Assembly (NCBI RefSeq): GCF_011174675.1
Contig: NZ_JAANIG010000038.1
Coordinates: 1-38,431, forward strand
DNA length: 38,431 nt
Direction of reading: 5' to 3'
Source: Perlabentimonas gracilis
Lineage (GTDB): Bacteria > Bacteroidota > Bacteroidia > Bacteroidales > Tenuifilaceae
A program made the translations under genes and the position numbers. Under the pieces are notes generated by a model. The model saw nothing but the letters and a program-made list of their open reading frames with translations, was not told the DNA's origin and searched no databases. Shown piece by piece: positions 16,562-25,284 of the stretch; the stretch's first letter is position 1, and each line of letters begins with the position of its first letter.

Positions 16562-16673
16562 ATCCACAAATTGCTCAAATCAACACAAATGATGAAGGTA
16601 TAAATTTGAGGAAATTTGTGTAAACTTGCCTGCTGCCCACAACCCTAATCACACGGCAAGCAGGTTTGTGGAC
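16562..16673. repeat. CCACAAAT...TTTGTGGAC palindromic element, copy 2
   Basis: This is a second copy of the 14960-15090 element, with TCCACAAAT at the left end and TTTGTGGAC at the right. It contains TAAATTTG (16601-16608), a chance or real match to the TAnnTTTG box that could contribute to rfbA transcription. Confidence 0.55.
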
Positions 16674-16736
16674 AAAACAAGAGATAATCTTCAGACACAA
16701 TAACATTACAAAAAACAATAAATAATTTAAACTGAT

Positions 16737-17615
16737 ATGAAAGGAATAGTATTAGCCGGTGGCGCAGGTACGCGTTTATTTCCAATAACAAAAGGAGTAT
16801 CAAAACAAATGCTTCCCATTTATGACAAACCAATGATATACTATCCTATATCTGTATTAATGCTCGCAGGTATTCGTGAAATATTAATTATATCTACTCC
16901 TCAGGATTTGCCTAATTTTAAAAACCTATTGGGTGATGGATCGGATTTTGGAGTGACCTTTTCCTACGAGGAACAACCAAAACCCGAAGGTTTAGCCCAA
17001 GCATTTATTATTGGGGACAAGTTTATTGGTGATGATGATGTTTGCCTTGTACTTGGCGACAATATATTTCACGGGCATGGCCTCACAAAATTACTTGAGA
17101 ATGCAAAGTTAAATGTAAAAGAGAACAAAACCGCCACAGTATTTGGCTACTGGGTTAACGATCCCGAAAGGTATGGTGTTGCGGAATTCGATGTTAATGG
17201 CAAGGTAATTTCTATTGAAGAGAAGCCACAAGACCCCAAATCTAACTATGCTGTAGTTGGGCTTTACTTCTACACCAATGAAGTGGTTCAAATAGCAAAA
17301 TCAATAAAGCCATCCGCTAGAGGAGAACTAGAAATTACTACAGTTAACCAAGAATACTTAAAGTTGAATAGGCTTGGTGTTGAATTGATGGGGCGTGGTT
17401 TTGCATGGCTAGATACTGGCACACACGAATCTCTTACCGAAGCCAGTAACTTTGTTGAAACCATTGAGCATAGGCAGGGTTTAAAAATTGCTTGCTTAGA
17501 AGAAATCGGATATTCAAAGGGGTGGATTACTAAGGAGAAAGTTTTAGAAGTGGCAAAACCTATGGAGAAAAATCAGTATGGACAATATCTTCAAAGACTA
17601 GTAAAAGAAAAATAG
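16737..17615 (+). CDS. rfbA: Glucose-1-phosphate thymidylyltransferase
   Basis: This 292-residue nucleotidyltransferase joins dTTP and glucose-1-phosphate to give dTDP-glucose, the entry step for dTDP-deoxy sugars. It has the signature [37 protein letters not shown], followed by LGDNIFHG (metal-binding Asp), [22 protein letters not shown] and [10 protein letters not shown]. Length and motifs are standard for RfbA/RmlA. It leads a tight block with rfbC (2 nt gap) and rfbD (8 nt overlap), then rfbB after a 101-nt spacer. The block supplies dTDP-4-keto-6-deoxyglucose both for rhamnose and for the amino-sugar branch downstream. Confidence 0.97.
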   Translation: MKGIVLAGGAGTRLFPITKGVSKQMLPIYDKPMIYYPISVLMLAGIREILIISTPQDLPNFKNLLGDGSDFGVTFSYEEQPKPEGLAQAFIIGDKFIGDDDVCLVLGDNIFHGHGLTKLLENAKLNVKENKTATVFGYWVNDPERYGVAEFDVNGKVISIEEKPQDPKSNYAVVGLYFYTNEVVQIAKSIKPSARGELEITTVNQEYLKLNRLGVELMGRGFAWLDTGTHESLTEASNFVETIEHRQGLKIACLEEIGYSKGWITKEKVLEVAKPMEKNQYGQYLQRLVKEK

Positions 17616-17617
17616 TA

Positions 17618-18187
17618 ATGAATGTAATTAATACTGAAATACCCGAAGTTAAAATTATTGAATCAAAGATATTTGCAGATCAAAGGGGATATTTTTTAGA
17701 ATCGTTTAACCAAAAATCATTCGAAGAGAAGGTTTGTAAAGCTGTTTTTGTACAGGACAACGAATCAAAATCCACTTACGGTGTACTTAGGGGCTTACAC
17801 TATCAACTACCACCTTTCTCACAATCAAAATTAGTTAGAGCCGTAAAGGGGATCGTACTTGATATTGCTGTTGATATTCGAAAAGGTTCACCAACTTTTG
17901 GTAAATATGTTGCAGTTGAACTTTCCGATGATAACAAACGAATGCTTTTTATTCCAAGGGGATTTGCCCACGGTTTTGTTGTTCTGAGCAACGAGGCTAT
18001 TTTTCAGTATAAATGTGATAACTTATACTCCCCCCAGCACGAAGGTTCAATTATCTGGAACGATCCAACACTAAACATTAACTGGGGTATTGAGGAAAGC
18101 AAAATTATTCTATCCGAAAAGGATAAGTCTGTGCCCAACTTGAATAACGCAAAACTTTTCGATTTCACGGAGGATTTGTATGCATAA
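17618..18187 (+). CDS. rfbC: dTDP-4-dehydrorhamnose 3,5-epimerase
   Basis: This 189-residue cupin epimerises C3 and C5 of dTDP-4-keto-6-deoxy-D-glucose to the L-rhamno form. Characteristic segments are SFNQKSFEE near the N-terminus, VLRGLHYQLPPFSQSKLVRAVKG with the catalytic His, DIRKGSPTFGKYVAVELS, IPRGFAHGFVVLSNEA and YKCDNLYSPQHEGSI with the active-site Tyr. Its presence together with rfbD argues that L-rhamnose, or a related 6-deoxy-L-sugar, is part of the polymer. Confidence 0.96.
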   Translation: MNVINTEIPEVKIIESKIFADQRGYFLESFNQKSFEEKVCKAVFVQDNESKSTYGVLRGLHYQLPPFSQSKLVRAVKGIVLDIAVDIRKGSPTFGKYVAVELSDDNKRMLFIPRGFAHGFVVLSNEAIFQYKCDNLYSPQHEGSIIWNDPTLNINWGIEESKIILSEKDKSVPNLNNAKLFDFTEDLYA

Positions 18188-19040
18188 TAGAATACTGGTT
18201 ACAGGAGCTAACGGACAACTTGGATCCGAATTAAAGTTGGCTCTTAAACAGAATATTTTCAAAGTTTTCTTTACTGATATTGATGATCTTGATATCACTA
18301 ACATTGATAATATAAGATCCTTTGTAATCAAAAACAATATTGATACAATTGTCAATTGCGCTGCATATACCGCTGTTGATAAGGCCGAAGACGAACTGGA
18401 TAAAGCCGATTTAATAAATCATCTTGCTGTTAAAAATCTTGCAGAGGTAGCAAAAGAAGTTAACGCCTTCTTAATTCATATCTCGACCGATTATGTCTTC
18501 TCAGGTACAAATTATACTCCCTATACAGAAAATGACCCAACAAATGCCACTGGTGTGTATGGAAAGACAAAGTTAAAGGGAGAAAAAGCAATAATTGAAA
18601 AAGGGATAAACTACAATATAATTCGAACATCATGGCTTTATTCCTCTTTTGGGAATAACTTTGTTAAAACAATTCTTCGGTTGGCTAACGAACGTGATAG
18701 CCTAAAAGTAATTTTCGACCAGATTGGAACACCAACTTATGCAGCCGACTTAGCCAATACTATCGTGTCCATCTTAAATTCTAATAGTTGGAAATCTGGA
18801 ATCTATCACTATTCCAATGAGGGTGTTGCCAGTTGGTACGATTTTGCTCAGGCAATTTCTGAATTAGCTACAGCCAAGGCGAAAATTTCACCCTGCAGAA
18901 CCGAAGAATACCCAACCAAAGCAAAAAGGCCATATTACTCTGTTCTCGATAAATCCAAAATTAAGCAACAATATGGTATTGAAATACCCCATTGGAGAAA
19001 TTCATTGGCAAAATGCATTAGCTTAATTGATGCAAAGTAA
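18180..19040 (+). CDS. rfbD: dTDP-4-dehydrorhamnose reductase
   Basis: This 286-residue NAD(P)H-dependent reductase makes dTDP-L-rhamnose from the 4-keto intermediate. It carries the nucleotide-binding GANGQLGSELK, the conserved DIDDLDITN, NCAAYTAVDKAEDE, STDYVFSGT and the catalytic Tyr-Lys in VYGKTKLKGE. The start codon overlaps the rfbC stop region by 8 nt (coupled translation). A 101-nt spacer with a REP-like fragment follows before rfbB. Confidence 0.96.
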   Translation: MHNRILVTGANGQLGSELKLALKQNIFKVFFTDIDDLDITNIDNIRSFVIKNNIDTIVNCAAYTAVDKAEDELDKADLINHLAVKNLAEVAKEVNAFLIHISTDYVFSGTNYTPYTENDPTNATGVYGKTKLKGEKAIIEKGINYNIIRTSWLYSSFGNNFVKTILRLANERDSLKVIFDQIGTPTYAADLANTIVSILNSNSWKSGIYHYSNEGVASWYDFAQAISELATAKAKISPCRTEEYPTKAKRPYYSVLDKSKIKQQYGIEIPHWRNSLAKCISLIDAK

Positions 19041-19051
19041 AAAAAACAAAT

Positions 19052-19101
19052 ACGTCATTGAGATCCCAACGATTTTTGTTGGCAGAAGCAATCTTTTTTA
19101 A
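19052..19101. repeat. Truncated REP-like repeat between rfbD and rfbB
   Basis: CGTCATTGAGATCCCAACG and GGCAGAAGCAATC are diverged pieces of the GTCATT...GAAGCAATCT family also found at 66, 8259 and 11873. Confidence 0.5.
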
Positions 19102-19141
19102 ACCCACTTATTTTCTATTTCTTAAAAAATAATCCCAAACT

Positions 19142-20197
19142 ATGAAACGAAACATCCTAATCACTGGCGGAGCAGGATTTATTGGCTCACACGTTGTACG
19201 ACTATTTGTTAATAATTATCCTGAATACAAAATAGTTAACTTCGATAAATTAACATACGCAGGCAACCTCGAGAACCTCAAGGATATTGAGAATAAGCCC
19301 AACTATGTTTTTGTAAAGGGTGATATTTGTGACATTGATTTAGTTATTAAAACTATTAAGGAGCTTAACATCGATAGCATTATTCACCTTGCTGCCGAAT
19401 CGCATGTTGACAGATCAATTACCGACCCATTCACATTTGCCCAAACAAATGTTATGGGGACCCTTTCATTGCTTCAAGCAGCAAAAGAGATATGGAAAGA
19501 TAATTACGAAGGAAAACTTTTTTATCACATCTCCACCGATGAGGTTTACGGTTCACTTGGCGAGGAGGGTTTCTTTACCGAAACTACTCCCTACGACCCA
19601 AAATCACCCTACTCTGCAGCAAAAGCTAGCTCCGATCATTTTGTAAGGGCTTTTAATAATACGTTTGGCTTGCCTATCGTTGTCTCAAACTGTTCAAACA
19701 ACTATGGGCCAAACCAATTTCCTGAAAAGTTGATTCCACTTTTTATAAACAATATTTTAAACAGTAAACCCTTACCAGTTTACGGAAAAGGCGAAAATGT
19801 AAGAGACTGGCTTTACGTTGTTGACCATGCAAAAGCCATCGATGCAATTTTCCATAATGGAAAAGTAGGCGAAACATACAATATTGGAGGCTTTAATGAG
19901 TGGAAAAACATAGACCTCATTAAAGTTATTTGCAGGGCAATGGACAAAAAACTAGGCAGACCCGATGGAACATCAGAAACACTAATTACTTATGTTACCG
20001 ATAGGGCAGGTCATGATCACAGATATGCTATTGATGCATCAAAAATTAATAAAGAACTGGGTTGGGTACCCTCGTTACAATTTGAAGAAGGAATAGAGTT
20101 AACAATTAATTGGTACTTCAATAATAAATTATGGATTGAAGGAGTTACTTCAGGACAATACCAAAATTACTACAACTCAATGTATGAAGGAAGATAG
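19142..20197 (+). CDS. rfbB: dTDP-glucose 4,6-dehydratase
   Basis: This 351-residue extended SDR enzyme converts dTDP-glucose to dTDP-4-keto-6-deoxy-D-glucose with bound NAD. Motifs are GGAGFIGSHVVR, HLAAESHVDRSI, the active-site STDEVYGSLG with the catalytic Asp-Glu pair, YSAAKASSDH with Tyr-Lys, and NCSNNYGPNQFPEKLIPL. It is the branch point for rhamnose (rfbC, rfbD) and 3-amino-3,6-dideoxyhexose (the next four genes). Its last 14 nt overlap the following ketoisomerase gene. Confidence 0.97.
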   Translation: MKRNILITGGAGFIGSHVVRLFVNNYPEYKIVNFDKLTYAGNLENLKDIENKPNYVFVKGDICDIDLVIKTIKELNIDSIIHLAAESHVDRSITDPFTFAQTNVMGTLSLLQAAKEIWKDNYEGKLFYHISTDEVYGSLGEEGFFTETTPYDPKSPYSAAKASSDHFVRAFNNTFGLPIVVSNCSNNYGPNQFPEKLIPLFINNILNSKPLPVYGKGENVRDWLYVVDHAKAIDAIFHNGKVGETYNIGGFNEWKNIDLIKVICRAMDKKLGRPDGTSETLITYVTDRAGHDHRYAIDASKINKELGWVPSLQFEEGIELTINWYFNNKLWIEGVTSGQYQNYYNSMYEGR

Positions 20198-20615
20198 ACT
20201 AAAGGTGGGGTGTGAAGCATTTCTCATAAATCTACCAAAATTCGAAGATCCACGAGGAAACCTCTCTTTTGTTGAGCAGCTTAAACATATCCCGTTCAAG
20301 ATAGAAAGAACCTATTGGATTTACGATGTTCCTGGAGGAGAAACAAGGGGAGGTCACGCTTTTAAAGAGCAGAAAGAATTTATAATTGCTCTTTCAGGGA
20401 GTTTCGATGTGGTTGTTGATGATGGAAGTACTAAGCAGTTATTCTCCTTAAACAGATCATACTATGGCTTATATATCCCTCAGGGAATTTGGAGACAGAT
20501 GGAGAACTTCTCCACAAACTCCTTGGCTTTAGTATTGAGTTCTACACACTACAATGCTAATGATTACATATATGATTACAACAATTTTATAGCACATAAG
20601 AGTAATGAGGAATAG
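20184..20615 (+). CDS. dTDP-4-keto-6-deoxyglucose 3,4-ketoisomerase-like cupin (FdtA/QdtA family), copy 1
   Basis: A 143-residue single-domain cupin of the WxcM/FdtA family, which moves the keto group from C4 to C3 of dTDP-4-keto-6-deoxyglucose. The ATG at 20184 is preferred over 20136 because the family start (RLKVGCEAFLINLPKFEDPRGNLSFVE) follows directly. The core is YDVPGGETRGGHAFKEQ, then IALSGSFDVVVDDG and GLYIPQGIWRQMENFS. Where the family usually has His-Ala-His, this copy has His58-Ala-Phe60; the second His is an active-site residue in characterised FdtA. It may therefore have altered specificity or partner with copy 2. It overlaps rfbB upstream and copy 2 downstream. Confidence 0.85.
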   Translation: MKEDRLKVGCEAFLINLPKFEDPRGNLSFVEQLKHIPFKIERTYWIYDVPGGETRGGHAFKEQKEFIIALSGSFDVVVDDGSTKQLFSLNRSYYGLYIPQGIWRQMENFSTNSLALVLSSTHYNANDYIYDYNNFIAHKSNEE

Positions 20616-21021
20616 CGTATATAGCTGTAATATTGTCCCACTCAATAAAATTCACAATAGAGCAGGTAACATAACAATTGTTGAAGGGCAAAATAGTGTA
20701 CCATTCGACATCAAGAGGGTTTACTACCTTTACGATATACCTGGAGGGGAGGATCGAGGTGGGCATGCTCACAAAGAATTAAGACAACTTATTGTAGCTG
20801 CTAGTGGTTCTTTCAATGTTTTACTTGACGATGGACAAAACAAAAAAATTGTAACCCTTAATAGACCTGATTATGGACTAATTGTCGTCCCAGGAATTTG
20901 GAGAGAACTAATGGAGTTTTCATCGGGATCAGTTTGTCTTGTTTTGGCATCGGAAGTGTACGACGAAAACGACTATTTTAGAGAATATCAAGATTTTAAG
21001 AGTTTTGTAAATGGGCATTAA
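20605..21021 (+). CDS. dTDP-4-keto-6-deoxyglucose 3,4-ketoisomerase (FdtA/QdtA family), copy 2
   Basis: A 138-residue cupin that keeps the full active-site motif YDIPGGEDRGGHAHKEL (His54 and His56), with AASGSFNVLLDDG and VVPGIWRELMEFSSGS. FdtA gives the galacto product (toward Fuc3N) and QdtA the gluco product (toward Qui3N); the sequence alone does not let me choose with confidence. It overlaps copy 1 by 11 nt and the acyltransferase by 11 nt, so all are co-translated. This is the copy most likely to carry the standard activity. Confidence 0.88.
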   Translation: MRNSVYSCNIVPLNKIHNRAGNITIVEGQNSVPFDIKRVYYLYDIPGGEDRGGHAHKELRQLIVAASGSFNVLLDDGQNKKIVTLNRPDYGLIVVPGIWRELMEFSSGSVCLVLASEVYDENDYFREYQDFKSFVNGH

Positions 21022-21562
21022 AATCCACCCAACAGCAGAGGTTCAAACCTCTCAGATTGGAGAGGGAACGCTAATTTGGCAAAATTGTGTTGTGTTAGCA
21101 AAGGCAATTATTGGATGTAATTGCAACATAAATTTTAATGTTTTTATTGAAAATGATGTTATAATTGGCGATAACGTAACGATAAAGCCAGGTGTACAAA
21201 TTTGGGATGGGTTAAGAATTGGGAATAATGTTTTTATTGGGCCAAACGCCACTTTTACAAACGATTTAGTTCCTCGCTCAAAACATTATCCAGAATCATT
21301 TGCCGTGACAAATATTTTGGAAGGTGCTAGCATTGGAGCCAATGCAACAATTATTGCAGGAATAACTATTGGTAAGTATGCAATGATTGGTGCAGGAAGT
21401 GTTATAACTAAGGATGTACCTCCATTCACCCTTTGGTATGGCAACCCTGCAAAGCATAAAGGATATATTACAAGGGGAGGAAAAATCCTATCACTTAACC
21501 TTGTTTGCAAAGAAGGTAAAGAGTATAAATTAATCAATAATGAACCTGTTCTAAATGATTAA
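21011..21562 (+). CDS. Hexapeptide-repeat N-acyltransferase (FdtC/QdtC/WxcM-like)
   Basis: This 183-residue left-handed beta-helix transferase is built from hexapeptide repeats such as [44 protein letters not shown] and [30 protein letters not shown]. It has the typical segment [21 protein letters not shown] and [12 protein letters not shown] of sugar-3-amino acetyltransferases. The context predicts N-acetylation of dTDP-Fuc3N or dTDP-Qui3N using acetyl-CoA. It overlaps the aminotransferase gene by 8 nt. Confidence 0.9.
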   Translation: MGIKIHPTAEVQTSQIGEGTLIWQNCVVLAKAIIGCNCNINFNVFIENDVIIGDNVTIKPGVQIWDGLRIGNNVFIGPNATFTNDLVPRSKHYPESFAVTNILEGASIGANATIIAGITIGKYAMIGAGSVITKDVPPFTLWYGNPAKHKGYITRGGKILSLNLVCKEGKEYKLINNEPVLND

Positions 21563-22691
21563 GTTTTTAGATCTACAAAAAATAAACTCCCAATACGCTG
21601 AGGAGTTAAAGAAGGCTGCAAGCGAGGTAATCGACTCGGGTTGGTACTTACTTGGGGAGAGAGTTAACCAATTTGAAAAAAACCTTGCGGAGTATATAAA
21701 AGTAAAACACGCCATTGGGGTAGCAAACGGTTTAGATGCTCTTCGCTTAATACTCAAAGCATACATTGAAATGGGCATTATGCAAGAGGGCGATGAGGTA
21801 ATTGTGCCAGCTAATACATACATAGCTTCTATTCTTGCAATAACCGACAATAGATTAAAACCTGTTCTAGTTGAACCCGATATTAATACATATAATCTAG
21901 ACATCTCTTTAATAGAAGAAAATATTACTGAGAAAACTAAAGCCATAATGGTAGTTCACCTCTATGGTAGGGTATGCTGGTCAAAAGAACTTGAGCAAAT
22001 TGCGCACAAGTATAATTTGAAAGTAATTGAGGATAATGCTCAAGCAATCGGTGCCAGTTACACCGAGTTACACTGTGACTCAAAAAAAACTGGCTCATTA
22101 GGTAATGCCGCAGGCTTTAGTTTTTACCCCGGCAAGAACCTGGGCGCACTTGGCGATGCAGGTGCAGTTACAACAAATGACAATGATTTGGCTGATGTAG
22201 TCAGAGCGCTTGGCAACTATGGCAGCAAACAAAAATATGTAAACCATTACCAAGGCCTAAACAGCAGGTTAGATGAACTACAAGCTGCTTTCCTTGATGT
22301 AAAACTAAAATATCTCGATGCTGAAAATCAGAGGCGTAGAGAGATAGCTCAACTTTACTGCGATAACATAAAGAATGAAAGTATTATCCTACCAAATCAA
22401 TCATTCAATCATTCAATCATTCAATCTAGCGATCACGTTTGGCATCTTTTCGTTATACGCCACCCTAAACGTGACGAACTTCAAAAATATTTATCCGAAA
22501 AAGGTATTCAAACACTTATACACTACCCAATACCTCCTCATAAACAAGGGGCATATTCACTCCTAAATAGGAATACCTATAGTATTACAGAAACAATCCA
22601 CAACGAAGTATTAAGTTTACCGATTAGCCCCATAGATAATACTGCAAACATTAATACTGCTGTAAGCCATATAAATACTTTTAAGGGCTAA
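21555..22691 (+). CDS. dTDP-3-keto-6-deoxyhexose aminotransferase (DegT/DnrJ/EryC1/StrS; FdtB/QdtB-like)
   Basis: This 378-residue PLP enzyme installs the 3-amino group, probably from glutamate. Features are [54 protein letters not shown] and the PLP lysine Lys194 in [18 protein letters not shown], followed by [18 protein letters not shown]. It sits last in the rfbB-ketoisomerase-acyltransferase block, fitting dTDP-Fuc3NAc or dTDP-Qui3NAc synthesis. A tandem octamer repeat (22397-22426) lies inside the coding sequence and encodes a loop, [11 protein letters not shown], that breaks an otherwise conserved stretch before [11 protein letters not shown]. Confidence 0.93.
   Translation: MIKFLDLQKINSQYAEELKKAASEVIDSGWYLLGERVNQFEKNLAEYIKVKHAIGVANGLDALRLILKAYIEMGIMQEGDEVIVPANTYIASILAITDNRLKPVLVEPDINTYNLDISLIEENITEKTKAIMVVHLYGRVCWSKELEQIAHKYNLKVIEDNAQAIGASYTELHCDSKKTGSLGNAAGFSFYPGKNLGALGDAGAVTTNDNDLADVVRALGNYGSKQKYVNHYQGLNSRLDELQAAFLDVKLKYLDAENQRRREIAQLYCDNIKNESIILPNQSFNHSIIQSSDHVWHLFVIRHPKRDELQKYLSEKGIQTLIHYPIPPHKQGAYSLLNRNTYSITETIHNEVLSLPISPIDNTANINTAVSHINTFKG
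22397..22426 (+). repeat. 8-bp tandem repeat (TCATTCAA, three units plus partial) within the aminotransferase gene
   Basis: Units begin at 22401, 22409 and 22417 with partial units on both sides. Because eight is not a multiple of three, gain or loss of a unit would shift the frame about 90 codons before the stop. Confidence 0.9.
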
Positions 22692-22706
22692 GACACTAAA
22701 CGAATT

Positions 22707-23954
22707 ATGAAATTAAAAATCAAGAAAATTCTTCGTTGGGCATTTCTAGATATATACAAGACCATAACTGAAATACTTTACGGTGGTATTTTTTATATAA
22801 CATTAACATTTCCAAAGATTGGTACTCTTAGCATTTGGAAATGGACGCTAGTAACGATTAAACCTATTGCTTTTTTTGATGCACATAAATTGCTCAAAGT
22901 AAAACCTTTCAAGATTGAATACACCTCATCTTCACCTAAGTATTTCGATGAAGATACTACCGACAAACAATATAAAAAATATTATGAAGATAATGTCTAT
23001 ATAGCATATAATGCAACTGTAAACAACAACTCTTCATTAATACTTTTTGATGACGACCTTGCATTATACAAGCCTAGTAATATTAGTGAAAACAGTAACT
23101 ACAAATTAACTGATGGCAGTGTTTTGTTTTACAAAAATAAACAATGTTTAATCCGCTCAAATAAAGAAGTAAGGCATATTGATCACGGAATAAATCTTGT
23201 TATTAATTATTCACTCAACTATTACCACATCATTTTTGAGTTAATTCCAAAATTCTACTATTTAAAGCAACTGGATATTAACAATGATATACCGATTATT
23301 GCGGATTCAAGTCTACAAGAGATCCCCAACTTTAACTTTCTACTTAAATTCTTTTCAGGCAAAAGAAAAATTTTATATACAAATAAATTTGAACAGATAA
23401 AAGTAGATAATTTATACATACTACCAGAAGCCACTATAATACCACCTAACTTTAGAGATATTACTCTGATAAAAGGAAGCGATTTCCTTTTTGACTTCAA
23501 GGCAATTAAATGGATTAGAGAAAAACTGCTAGAAAACAAACCCAATAATTCGCACCCAAAGCGAATCTTTTTATCAAGACAAAATGCAACCTACAGAAGA
23601 GAATGCAATGAGGATGAAGTGTTTGGAATATTAAGAAATTACGATTTCGAAAAGGTATATCCTGAAAAAATGACTATCTCGGAACAAGTATCAGTATTTA
23701 ATAGCGCTGAATTCATTGTCGGGGTTTCTGGTGCAGCTTTTTCAAATTTACTATTTTGCTCAAAAGGTTGTAATGTGATTTGTTTAACTAACTATAATCT
23801 CGATATTTCAATATTCTCAACAATAGCAAAATGGCTAGACATTAACTTTTCATACTTTTACGACCGATCAAAGTCTCTTACAAGTAAAAGCGATCTTCAT
23901 GATAGTTTTAAGGTGGAATTACATAGGTTAAGAGAATATATAGAAACAAAATAA
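22707..23954 (+). CDS. Glycosyltransferase family 61 protein
   Basis: This 415-residue protein has a short N-terminal hydrophobic segment (about 15-35) and a C-terminal GT61 (DUF563) domain. The diagnostic stretch is RIFLSRQNATYRRECNEDEVFGILRNYDFEKVYPEKMTISEQV, followed by AEFIVGVSGAAFSNLLFCSKGCNVICL. The start of the domain carries HGINLVINYSLNYYHIIFELIPKFYYL. GT61 enzymes in bacterial loci transfer pentose or hexose residues, but donor and linkage cannot be predicted. It opens the AT-rich, serotype-like cassette, and its stop overlaps the next start as TAATG. Confidence 0.85.
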   Translation: MKLKIKKILRWAFLDIYKTITEILYGGIFYITLTFPKIGTLSIWKWTLVTIKPIAFFDAHKLLKVKPFKIEYTSSSPKYFDEDTTDKQYKKYYEDNVYIAYNATVNNNSSLILFDDDLALYKPSNISENSNYKLTDGSVLFYKNKQCLIRSNKEVRHIDHGINLVINYSLNYYHIIFELIPKFYYLKQLDINNDIPIIADSSLQEIPNFNFLLKFFSGKRKILYTNKFEQIKVDNLYILPEATIIPPNFRDITLIKGSDFLFDFKAIKWIREKLLENKPNNSHPKRIFLSRQNATYRRECNEDEVFGILRNYDFEKVYPEKMTISEQVSVFNSAEFIVGVSGAAFSNLLFCSKGCNVICLTNYNLDISIFSTIAKWLDINFSYFYDRSKSLTSKSDLHDSFKVELHRLREYIETK

Positions 23955-25273
23955 TGACGAATAGACCTCTTCCAATGTTTTTAGTAAAGCAAATAATCAA
24001 GAATTTTTACAGCTGGATTTTCAACACCCTTTATATACCAATAATAATTAAAGTCGCACCATATATTCATACTAAATCAGTCATTAAAATTAGAAAAAAA
24101 GAAAAGATTAAAGTTGCATTTTTACTTATTCATGAATCTGTTTGGAAGTATGATGGTGTGTATTGGCTGATGGAAAATGATAAGCGTTTCGAACCTGTTA
24201 TTATAATTTGTCCTTACGTCAGCTACGAGATGGGTACTATGGAGAAAGAAATGAATAAAGCTTATAGTTCTTTTAAAGAGAAGGGATATAATGTAATTAA
24301 AACATTTAATGAGAATAATGGAAAATGGCTCAACATAAAAAGAGAAGTAAAACCTGATATAATTTTTTTTACAAGCCCATATAGTTTAACTAAAAGGCGA
24401 TTCACAATATTAAACTTCAAAAATTATTTGTCATTTTATGTGCCTTATGGGTATATGATTACTGACAGACCTGAGATGCAATACAACCAAACTCTTCATA
24501 ATCTTGTCTACAGAGTATTTCATGAATCAAATTTCCATAATGTTCAGGCACAAAAATTCTCAACAAACAGAGGAAAAAACTCAATTGTAACTGGTTACCC
24601 TGGATTAGATCAATTTTTCTCACCAAACAAAGTTAAACCAGAGAGCATCTGGAAAAATAAAAATTTAAAGAGAATAATATGGGCTCCTCATCATACCATT
24701 GAACAAGAAAACAGCCAATTTAATTACAGCAATTTTCTAGAGTATTATGATTTCTTTCTTGAAATTGCAGATAAATACCAAGATAAAATAACAATATCAT
24801 TTAAACCACATCCAATCCTAAGAGCAAAACTTAATAAACATCATAGTTGGGGAGAAGAAAAGACAGATAATTATTATAAAAAATGGAAAGAGCGAGTTAA
24901 TTGTCAGTTAGACGAAGGTGATTATATTGATTTATTTAATACATCAGATGCAATGATTCATGATAGTGGATCATTTTTGACAGAATACATCAGCACAAAC
25001 AAACCAAGTCTTTATATGATCAGGCATGATTTATTACTATCAGGATTCTCTGAATTAGGTAATAAAATAATTGATTGTCATTACAAATCTAACTCAAAAG
25101 AAGAGGTAGAAATGTTCATTAAAGAAGTTGTAATTGAAGGGAATGATTACTTAAAGAATAAACGCGAATCTTTAATTCATAAATATCTACTCCCACCTAT
25201 CGGCAAAAATGCCAGTCAAAATATTATGAATGAGATAAATGATGTCATTGGCAAAAATATTACTCAACTATAA
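23954..25273 (+). CDS. CDP-glycerol glycerophosphotransferase family protein (TagB/TagF-like)
   Basis: This 439-residue protein matches the TagB/TagF-type transferase fold (GT-B-like), which moves a phospho-polyol from a CDP-activated donor. Recognisable pieces are IIWAPHHTIEQENSQFNYSNF (the APTW/H-like motif), ISFKPHPILRAKL (the KPHP motif) and DLFNTSDAMIHDSGSFLTEYISTNKPSLYM (the D-x-x-I-D-S-S-like motif). An N-terminal hydrophobic segment (about 10-32) may tether it to the membrane. It lies immediately before a LicC-like cytidylyltransferase fusion, which suggests the donor is not CDP-glycerol but the CDP-linked product of that enzyme. No tagD-like glycerol-phosphate cytidylyltransferase is visible. 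Confidence 0.85.
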   Translation: MTNRPLPMFLVKQIIKNFYSWIFNTLYIPIIIKVAPYIHTKSVIKIRKKEKIKVAFLLIHESVWKYDGVYWLMENDKRFEPVIIICPYVSYEMGTMEKEMNKAYSSFKEKGYNVIKTFNENNGKWLNIKREVKPDIIFFTSPYSLTKRRFTILNFKNYLSFYVPYGYMITDRPEMQYNQTLHNLVYRVFHESNFHNVQAQKFSTNRGKNSIVTGYPGLDQFFSPNKVKPESIWKNKNLKRIIWAPHHTIEQENSQFNYSNFLEYYDFFLEIADKYQDKITISFKPHPILRAKLNKHHSWGEEKTDNYYKKWKERVNCQLDEGDYIDLFNTSDAMIHDSGSFLTEYISTNKPSLYMIRHDLLLSGFSELGNKIIDCHYKSNSKEEVEMFIKEVVIEGNDYLKNKRESLIHKYLLPPIGKNASQNIMNEINDVIGKNITQL

Positions 25274-25284
25274 ATAGAAAATAC

